25,954 nucleotides of DNA from Gnetum montanum (lineage: Eukaryota; Streptophyta; Gnetopsida; Gnetales; Gnetaceae), in assembly GCA_015680685.1 (NCBI GenBank), contig MNCI01008882.1, positions 1-25,954 on the forward strand, in the 5' to 3' direction. Position numbers and translations under genes: made by a program. The notes beneath the pieces are model-generated. The model had not been told where the DNA came from. It made no database searches and was given only the letters and a program-made list of their open reading frames with translations. Below are positions 18,935 through 25,954 of this stretch, one piece after another (the first letter of the stretch is position 1; every line of letters starts with the position of its first letter).

Positions 18935-19744
18935 TATCCAAGGTTGGATGGGATCCAAAACATGACATTGAGCTTGATGAGCTACCTAAGCTTTCACCTG
19001 AACTAGAAAATGTTCCACAAAGGCTATACGAGAATGCCATTGAATGTGCTCTCTCATGCACCAAGACTTCATGGGATATCCAATGTTCCAATGAATTCCT
19101 TTGGAAGAGAGTTGTAGCATTGGAAAAAGAATCCAAATGACAAGCTAAGGAGATCAGAGACCTTAGGGATCATAGGACATTTGTGGAGGCTCATGTAGCC
19201 AACATAGACTCCTTGCTCACTAAGGAGATAGAATGGTCATGCCATCCATGATGAGGTTGCCATAGCTAGAAGCCTTGTTGAATAGAAGATTCAAATGGAC
19301 CTGTTGATATGCAATATTAAAGACTAGTAGGACTATTGCGCTTGGGTCCTTGACTGGGGCAAAACACAAAAGGATCACAAGTGCAAGTACAAGGTTGAGA
19401 AAGAAAGTTATTATAAGTGGTTGTAGGAGGACGTTATAAATAGCTACAAGTTAGAGATGTTCGTGCAAGGGACCAATGGAGAGGCCATCAAGTTATTTGA
19501 AGGCTCCTTGGTTATGTATGAATGTCCTACCCATCATATTACTACTGCTTTAAGGGAGGCAACCATTGCTACCCTTTTGCAAGAGCAACCATCATGGATA
19601 GATATCGAGAGGATGAACATCATGACTAGTATGAACCTTGGAGTAGAAGATTGGATGAACATTAATGAAGAAAAAATTCTTCAACATTTAGAGGTTGGTT
19701 TTTAGAACTTTTCTCTAAAAGGCCTCGCACCAGAACCTTCACAG
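18935..19744 (+). pseudogene. Coiled-coil-like exon of the unrecognised gene
   Basis: It follows an acceptor with a long T run (TTTTTTTTATAG, to 18934) and ends ACAG before GT (19745). The first frame gives SKVGWDPKHDIELDELPKLS, ENVPQRLYENAIECALSCTK and FLWKRVVALEKES, then RDLRDHRTFVEAHVANIDSL. After a frame change near 19230-19250 it continues with KVEKESYYKWL, EDVINSYKLEMFVQGTNGEA and on to NLGVEDWMNINEEKILQHLE. The charged, heptad-like composition suggests a coiled coil. Stops at 19138, about 19282, about 19327, 19426 and 19703 show decay. Confidence 0.5.
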
Positions 19745-19873
19745 GTTTGTATTTTGTTTTAAGTTTTTATTTTGATATATTTTAGTTTTACGTATAGTTT
19801 AGTTTTTGGTTATGTTGAATACTAATTAAGTTCTTGTTTTATGTTTTATTTTTGTTCTATTGTTGTGATGTAG

Positions 19874-19951
19874 GCACTAGGTGATGGCAACAACCCTAGT
19901 GGCCATGATGATGATGATGCTTCTCGTCCTCCTCTAGTGGTTTTCCCTTAG
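19874..19951 (+). pseudogene. Probable last exon of the unrecognised gene
   Basis: After an acceptor GATGTAG (to 19873) a short frame ALGDGNNPSGHDDDD then a Pro/Val end runs to TAG (19949-19951), which may be the true stop. An acidic tail of this type is common at protein C-termini. Confidence 0.4.
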
Positions 19952-20752
19952 TCCTACCAGTTTTATCATGTTTTTAACCATTTTTAGTTATGATGTTGAT
20001 TATAATTATTTGTTATTTTCTATTCATAGCCTTTTGGAACTATGAGATAGTTTGTTTTTATTTATTTTAGTGTTGCACAGTGCAACCATGGCTTTTGAAC
20101 TTATCTATTTTTATTTCTATCATCACAGTTATTAAAATTTTCTTCTTGTTTGTCACATAGCGTGACTATGGCTATTAGGCTTGGACACTTGGATATAATA
20201 TTTTTAATTTTTTCTATATTTTTTAGAAATTTTAGTTCTATGTATTTCATGTATTCTACATTCTGTTCATATTATAAGGCTATGTTGGTTAACAAAAGAT
20301 TATAATGAAACAATTGGTAAAGCATAAACCTAAGGCAATCAAGCAACACAATAGTGAAAAATATGATATAATGGCCATAGAAAAGATAAAGAAGAATAAA
20401 GTTGTAGATACACTGCCAGTTTAAGGCCTTGGTAGGCCATCAATTTAAGGCCTTGACAAGCCATAGAAAAAATATTATAATTTTTTTGTGTTTTAAAATT
20501 TTTATAGGTTTTAAAATGTAAAGCACAAAAGAAAAAGATAAACCATAAATAAGAATAAGTTGTAAACTACCATCTAAAATAAGGCAAAATATGGCCAAGA
20601 AAAATAATGTGAGTAAATTATATTTAAACTAGGCTAAGAAAGTAAAAGAAAAGGTTACATGGTTATTAGCATAGGGGCAAGCAATTAGGAAACATACATC
20701 AATCATGCAACTATTTTCTAATCTTTGAAAGATTATGAAAGGTGTAAGGTCT
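19952..20752. other. AT-rich spacer between two convergent remnants; no gene seen
   Basis: About 800 bp without coding signal. T-rich on the plus strand up to about 20280, then A-rich. A short direct repeat of about 24 bp (TTTAAGGCCTTG twice, with AGGCCAT/AAGCCAT after each) lies at about 20419-20465. If the flanking remnants belong to one element, this is where RT, RNase H and integrase are missing. Confidence 0.45.
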
Positions 20753-21334
20753 TCATTGCACAATCTTGTACTCCTTGTTTCCCTCACTAACTACGTTGAA
20801 TAGGAGTTCTTCCCATGGTGCATCCATGGTTTGATTGTTGTTGCTTTTTTCCTCATCTACTCTATTAGGTTTCTTGATGTTGTTCTTAACAGTAGAAGTT
20901 TCTTCTTGAAACTCCACTTTGGACTCTTATGCTACATTAACATTGTTGACTGCCAAGGGAATTGCACTATCACCATCAATGATGATTTCATATCCCTCAT
21001 AAGGTAGGTAAATTTCTTAGTGGATGGATGAGAAAACAACTCATAATTGAGCTAGATAAAGCCTTCCTAGGATGACATTAAATCTCATTGTCTCTTCCAC
21101 CACCAAGAAGTTGGCTATTGTAGGGAATTATTCCCCCACTATGAAGTCCAAAGAAATAGAGCCTTTTATGGTAAGTTGTGATCTGTTAAAGGATTTCAAA
21201 GTAAAGGTACAAGTATTTTGCATATGTTTCAATAGACCTAACCATTTAACAATGGTGTAGGGTATAATGTTGGTTGTTTCTCCATCATCAACGTGCACCC
21301 TGTGCACTTTGTATTGCGTTGGTTTTGAGTTCAC
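20753..21334 (-). pseudogene. Aspartic protease and linker of a second Ty3/gypsy (Tat-like) element
   Basis: On the minus strand one frame runs from 21334 to 20753 with four internal stops. The active site reads HVDDGETTNIIPYTIVKWLG, with D-D-G at 21281-21289 standing where Tat/Ogre-type proteases have D-[NG]-G. It is followed by SLDFIVGE and, after a TAA, FLVVEETMRFNVILGRLYL, the typical closing block (F-N-V-I-L-G-R). Then LPYEGYEIIIDGDSAIPLAV resembles the protease-RT linker of Tat-type elements. The frame ends at 20753 without reaching RT. The call as retropepsin is secure from the two blocks in correct order and spacing. Confidence 0.82.
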
Positions 21335-21990
21335 TATTGTGAAACACTAGTGTGGTTGACTTTTTTTTCCTCCCTATGTGAGGGTGGTACCATCACTGCG
21401 TGGATGGACTCTTTGTTGGAAAGGATGTTCCCACTGATAGAAATTGAAGTCAACATCTTTACTAAGGCTTCACGATGAGTAGAAGAATTCATAGCCAAGT
21501 CATACAGGCTTAACAAAATGTTCTTTTTTGAAAAAGATTACTTCACATATTCCATGGCATTGAGGAAGTCTTTGTAATTAACTATTAGTTTCTCATTCTT
21601 GTTGACTTTGAATTTCTCCATTTGACTCAATATGTGTAGTTCATGTTTCAAGGTTTGCGGTTTAGATCCTCTTCCCTTCTCTTGTTTCTTGTGGTCCTCT
21701 CTTAGTTGACTAGTTGAGTCATTTTGAGCATTAGAGCACATTGGAATAGCTAAAACAATTGTAAGCTTCAATGGACCCCCTTCTTCCAAGTTTTCAACTA
21801 CTTATTTTCTTTGACCTTGGCTTTTGGTGCAGAATTCTTACATTGCTTGTTCACTGATTTCTTATTGTTGGGTTGCAAAGAAGTCATTACATCAACCATC
21901 ATAGGAGAACATTGATCTATTTGGAATGTAGTTTTGATTGTGGTGGGAGGGAACACTCTAATGATAAAGGGTTCTTTGGGAATCATTGAT
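21335..21990 (-). pseudogene. Gag-protease linker of the Tat-like element
   Basis: On the minus strand, Lys- and polar-rich pieces (KFKVNKNEKLIVNYKDFLNA) lead to NSSTHREALVKMLTSISISG, a block with H-R-E-A-L-V-K-[MV]-L that typically precedes the protease in Tat/Ogre elements. A one-base shift at about 21334 separates it from the protease frame and another near 21790 separates it from the upstream Ser/Lys-rich piece (21798-21986). Confidence 0.65.
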
Positions 21991-22993
21991 GATGGTATCC
22001 TTACAACAAAAGGGATCCTTGAACTAGAAAAATTTGAAGGGCCCCTTTTATTGTAAGGAGGTACTCAAATCAAAAATGGCTCCCTAGTAGGTCTAGGGTT
22101 GTTGGTCACGTTGAATGCCACTATCATGTATGGACTGTTATTTGCATTCAGTGGGTCTTTATAGACTTGCATTTATTGGTTTTCTCACTTAACTAGATTC
22201 AAGGAATTAAGCACTAGCTCTCTATTATCTACCATCTTTTGCAAGTTATCCTTTAGTGCTAAACAAAAATCATTGTCATGACCTAGCAACTGGTGATAGT
22301 GACAAAATTGATCAAGTTTGAAGTACTTAGCTATCAGTGGATCATCCTTCATTGCCCAAGTAGGATCCTTAGTGATTTCTCATAATCACTCATGCCCCTT
22401 ACAATCATTCTTAGTCATTTGTTTATATTGGATCTTGCCACTCATGAACAACTAGTCAAGGAGCTTAGATGGGTTTAATGGTAGCTTAGTATACTTCAAC
22501 CAATCTTTCCTCTCAAAGTTAGGCCTTGTATGATTTGATGTAGAGGCCCTTAACATTGATGGTTGGTTGGTTGTGACAAGGGCCTTGGGTGAACTAATTT
22601 TGAGCCACTATGTAGTCTTGCTCTCTTTGGCCACAGTTGGCACAGTTACATGGTCTTATTTTCCCTTTTCCTTGTTCTTCCATGTATGTTGATTCTTGTA
22701 TGCTACATAGGTGGGGTTATGGTTGGTCTTGACAACATCCTCTATGTTTTTAGTTTTCAAGAAAGCCTGAATAAGGGACTATGAATCCAAATAGTATAGT
22801 TTAGATTTGATGAAATAGTTAACCACCCTCTTAAAGATGGCTAGAAGGTGAGTTTCAACTAGGTTCAATAATCTTGTTAAGAAGAGCATTCCATCATTAG
22901 ATGAGCTTATAAATAGGTTGAAGAGGCCCATGTTTGATTTTCATCAATTGGTCTAGGGTGGTATTGCAAGTTATACTTGAAACAATTCACAAA
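21991..22993 (-). pseudogene. gag: Gag C-terminal part with CHHC zinc-knuckle, Tat-like element
   Basis: On the minus strand, after the capsid region, basic segments follow and then QFCHYHQLLGHDNDFCLALK at 22254-22307. The spacing is C-x2-H-x4-H-x4-C, the knuckle variant usual in Tat-lineage Gag (established knowledge), with the outer Cys at 22302-22304 and 22263-22265. Downstream is the expected helix (DNLQKMVDNRELV). Upstream ESKTT, ALVTTNQPSMLRAST and KDWLKYTKLPLNPSKLLD are readable. Several stops interrupt the frame. Confidence 0.75.
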
Positions 22994-23373
22994 TTATGAA
23001 ATAAAGTCTTCTAGTAAGACGATAGATCCTCTAGGAAATTCATGGTACCAATCTAAGGCTTTCTCAATAAGAGACATAGGGAATATTTGCATGATTGTAT
23101 GAGGCCAAGCCTCCAACAATAGGTATTTGGAATGAAAGGTGGTGAATTGTGAATTGGGATCATCTTCAACATTGTATTTAGTGAATTGCAATATAGGAAT
23201 GCCTAGGGGAAGAGTAATATATGGGACAACTAGACTAATAGGATCATCTTAATAAAAGACCATTATTTTAACCATCTATGAAGTTGAAGCTTTGAGCTTA
23301 TGTAGCTCTTCCATGAGGTTCTGGATCATTTGGAAGGCCTGATCCAAACCTTGGGATACCTTGTTAAGCAATG
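22994..23373 (-). pseudogene. gag: Gag capsid core, proximal copy of an internal duplication
   Basis: On the minus strand, ILQFTKYNVEDDPNSQFTTF, then PHTIMQIFPMSLIEKALDWY and HEFPRGSIVLLEDFIS form the classical Ty3/gypsy Gag start: [FL]-x-K-Y-N-G-x-x-D-P, then F-P-x-S-L-x-x-x-A-L-x-W-[YF], then P-x-G-S-I. 22994-23191 is open; the frame also continues upstream to the linker QGLDQAFQMIQNLMEELHKL. The segment 23041-23373 is repeated next to it. Confidence 0.85.
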
Positions 23374-23706
23374 CATGATATCAGTCTAAGGCTTTCTTGA
23401 TAAGATACATAGGGAATATTTGCATGATTGTGTGACGCCATGCCTACAGCAATAGGCATTTGGAATGAAAGATGATGAGGTGTGCATTGGGATCATCTTC
23501 ACCATTGTATTTAGTGAATTATAGTTTAGGAATGCCTAGGGATAGAGTAATTTATGGGATGACTAGACTAATAGGATCGTCTTGATAAAAGTCCATTACT
23601 TTAACCATCTATGAAGTCTAATCTTTGAGCTTACATAGCTCTTTCATGAGGTTTTGGATCATTTGGAAGGCCCAATACAAACCTTGGGACAACCCGTTAG
23701 GTTGAG
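23041..23706. repeat. Two tandem 333-bp copies inside gag
   Basis: 23041-23373 and 23374-23706 align at an offset of exactly 333 bp (111 codons) with scattered substitutions and almost no gaps. Shared landmarks include CTAAGGCTTTCT, ATAGGGAATATTTGCATGAT, GGAATGAAAG, GGGATCATCTTC, TAGACTAATAGGATC and CATTTGGAAGGCC. Confidence 0.88.
23374..23706 (-). pseudogene. gag: Gag capsid core, distal duplicated and truncated copy
   Basis: On the minus strand this copy reads GIPKL, then FTKYNGEDDPNAHLIIFHSK and IMQIFPMYLIKKALD, keeping the more canonical K-Y-N-G-E-D-D-P. It has a TAG inside the first block and further stops. It breaks off after A-L-D-x-Y-H and passes in frame into the linker of the proximal copy, so it lacks the P-x-G-S-I part. 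The duplication therefore made a Gag with one and a half capsid starts. Confidence 0.8.
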
Positions 23707-24490
23707 GACTCTATACAAAGGGATGTGGAGTAAGTTGGAAGGCTTGTGGCCTTGCAATGGAGAATAATAAGGATGGAAAATGTTGAGTTATCATCATTTT
23801 AGGGGTAAAAGGTTGTATGTTATGCTTGGGTCACTTATGATCCTACTAAGGGGCCCACTAGAATGGAAAATGGATGAGTCATGGTGAACACCATGGGTGA
23901 TGGCCACATATAGTGAGGTTGGGTAGCAAATGACATGGATGAGAAAACTTAGGACAACTAAGGCATGATTTATGCCTAGTGGATGGCTATGATGGGTGTT
24001 GACCCAAACAAGGTAGGATAGGCATGAGAAGATGAGGATTGAAGAATCTACCTCATAGAAGAGGCAAGAGAGGACAAACTAGGTGTAGTGGCTTAGGGAG
24101 TTGATTGTTGGAAAAGGCTTCCTACAAAGTTTTTAAGCTCTACTTTAGCCTCAAATTCATCATGTTCGTCATTGTAGATCTCTAAGTTATCCTCCTGACT
24201 TAGCTCATCCATCTTAATAAGTTGACCAAGAATACACGTGTATTTTAGTAAGTTTTATTTTATCATAAGGGAAGGGGATGTACTCCTTGTTTCTATGAAT
24301 TAGCTTGAACTCACACTTAAACATAGATTTCATGCATGGGATGAGTAGGCTAGCTTGTATTTTGGCACATATAAAGTTGTGATAGTCTTCATTTATAATG
24401 GAAAAGTTTGGGCTTTACCTCCTTTTCTTAAGTGATTGCCTACACTCAGCCACAGTAGAGTCTTTGGGATTATACATGCATATGACATCC
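23707..24490 (-). pseudogene. gag: Gag N-terminal region of the Tat-like element
   Basis: On the minus strand, from about 24480, a Lys/Ile-rich piece (YNPKDSTVAECRQSLKK, ASLLIPCMKSMFKCEFKLIH) is followed after a frame change by an acidic segment (MDELSQEDNLEIYNDEHDEF, EAKVELKNFVGSLFQQSTP). A Ser/Pro/Thr-rich stretch with many stops follows, reaching the capsid core. This layout fits an extended Gag N-terminus. The exact start is not determinable. Confidence 0.5.
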
Positions 24491-25954
24491 TAGTTTGAAG
24501 CCTTGTCAGTTAAGTTAATGGACAATATAGCTGATTTGTTGAAAGGCATTGGCAAAATATTTAATTTGGTTTTATTAAAAGTTCCAACAAGTGGAACCAC
24601 CCAATGCATAAGTGCTCTCGACTATGAAATTGATAAAAATTGCAACTACAAGCACAATGTAGGTGGCTATAATAGTGTTATGCACTACGCTAGCAAAAAA
24701 AAAATTTAAAATTAATTGGTTTGAAATTTTTTGAATTTTGAAATGCAGGTTTACACTACAAATTTTTATTGGAAAAAATTGGTGTGAAAATGGCAAAGGT
24801 AGTTTTTTAGTTTTTTCACTAGTTTTACTTCACCCAACCTACATTGGTAAAACTATGCTAGTTTTTTTTATTTGCAAAATGATATGCTAGAATTTCCAAC
24901 AAGAATTATGTTGGTGGTAGGAAGAGAGAGGCAAGTTTGGTTTGTCTTGCCAAAAATATGCTAGGATATTTTTCCTATGGAAAAATACATTGGGTATTAG
25001 TGTGGTGATGATAAATGTAGTGGTTTATCAAAAATACAATGGGTATTTTGGGAAAAGTATGTTGGCTTTGTGGAAGTGAGTGTGTTGGTTTTGCTAAGAA
25101 AGCATAAATTGGTCTTGAAAGCTATGTTGGGATTGAAGGAAAAGCCCAAAAGAAAATTTTTTATGATTGTAAGTGGATGATGGCTATAAAAAATATGTTG
25201 GCCTTTGGAATATCCAAAGGCCAAGTTTTGAAAAATAAATATTTGAAAGCTGCACTAAAAAATACGTTGGCTTTAAAAATTCCAACTACTATGAAATTTA
25301 CAACACCGAAATTGATTACAAAAATACGCTAGGTATAAACTACAATAGAATGGATGGCTATGTTGGTTTCTAGCAAGATTTCAATATTAATTTTAAAATT
25401 TTTAACCTATTAAAATTTGTTTTAGATAGGGTAGAACATGATTGGGCTAAGAACTTGGGTAGAGGCCCTCCTTCTAATGCTAGAAAATATAATGCTTGAA
25501 ACATTCAGTAATGGAAAACCAAAAATTTTAGGTGAAATAGTTTAACTTTAGATCCTTAGAATCACCAAGAAGGGGATCTAAAGCATCCTAGATGGTCTTG
25601 TTGATCACCCACGAACTTAGAATTCATAAACAATGCAATGAATAAAATTGTAGATCTAACAACAAAGAAATTAGAAATAAATGTGCATAAAATGAATGAA
25701 CTGTAAATTTTTTTAAAAATAATAAAAAGTGTTACAAATACAAATTTAAAATTAGTATGAGTTTTAAAAATTCTTGAATGCCCAAAGAGCTAGAAAGAAG
25801 ATGTTCAAAGCCCAATGAAACTGGCAGAGTGTCTTGCAATCAACTTGATTTGGATAATCCAAACTTGTGCTATCAAAAACTCTTTTCTCTTTCTCTAGTA
25901 TTGGATTTTCCTTGGTGGGTGTTTAAAATGGTTCCTAGGTTGTTGGACTTTTTG
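24491..25954. other. Non-coding upstream region of the Tat-like gag (leader/LTR candidate) with a recurring short motif
   Basis: No coding signal. Between about 24680 and 25380 a short motif (variants of AAAAATAYGTTGGC or TACGCTAGC) recurs a dozen or so times at irregular 30-90 bp spacing. The rest (25400-25954) is AT-rich. By position it would be the 5' leader or LTR of the minus-strand element, but no clear primer site or LTR end was found and a matching LTR elsewhere in the window was not recognised. Confidence 0.4.

Noticed and set aside
18852-19136. Minus-strand 94-codon ORF
   Set aside because: It is antisense to the coiled-coil-like exon, which has splice sites and coherent protein sequence on the plus strand.
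21281-21289. D-D-G in the second protease as an inactivated site
   Set aside because: Tat-type elements commonly have D-[NG]-G with the first Asp catalytic; this Asp is retained, so D-D-G alone does not show inactivation.
24503-25224. ORFs of 68-75 codons on both strands
   Set aside because: They lie in the recurring short-motif region and lack family features or consistent codon structure.

Overview
The window reads as nuclear DNA of a seed plant, most likely a gymnosperm with a large, repeat-rich genome. It is AT-rich, has almost no intact reading frames, and is filled with decayed Ty3/gypsy (Metaviridae-type) retrotransposons. The tRNA-Asp-type primer site, the CHHC/CCHC Gag knuckles and the plant-style T-rich GT-AG introns all point to a plant. 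The gymnosperm assignment is inference: it rests on the old, diverged elements and on a PUFA-type ELO elongase remnant, not on a database match.

Left flank (1-5867). A 3'-terminal exon of an ELO-family fatty-acid elongase (416-858, +) carries two in-frame stops. An A-rich tract follows, then a GC/CpG-richer block with a telo-box, a TATA box and a Z-DNA-prone palindrome (about 1200-1720). This block looks like the promoter and leader of a gene with no recognisable coding sequence behind it. From about 2985 to 4240 a very degenerate tandem array of roughly 190-bp units can be seen. A possible first exon of a spliced gene (+) lies at 4568-4731.

Inserted element (5868-16089). A complete but dead LTR retrotransposon of the Athila/Tat (non-chromovirus) type fills this span. 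It has a 5-bp target duplication GTAAT, a 1070-bp 5' LTR and a 1017-bp 3' LTR, a decayed tRNA-Asp primer site, Gag, protease, RT, RNase H and integrase, then a long non-coding 3' part and a G-rich polypurine tract. The LTRs differ at 16 of 297 positions in an ungapped stretch, so the insertion is old. Each LTR carries a 45-bp palindrome-bearing minisatellite just upstream of the TATA box; the two LTRs differ by exactly one unit.

Right flank (16090-25954). The insertion appears to have split an exon of a multi-exon, plus-strand gene of unknown function (remnants at 4568-4731 and/or 5840-5872, then 16090-19951). Convergent with it, on the minus strand, is a second Ty3/gypsy remnant (about 24490 down to 20753). 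It has Gag with an in-frame 333-bp tandem duplication, a CHHC knuckle and an aspartic protease, but no RT, RNase H or integrase. The pairing of a Tat-like gag-pro with an antisense extra gene downstream suggests one older, pol-less Tat-lineage element carrying an antisense accessory gene, later split by the Athila-type insertion. This is the most interesting hypothesis in the window; LTRs for that older element were not found.
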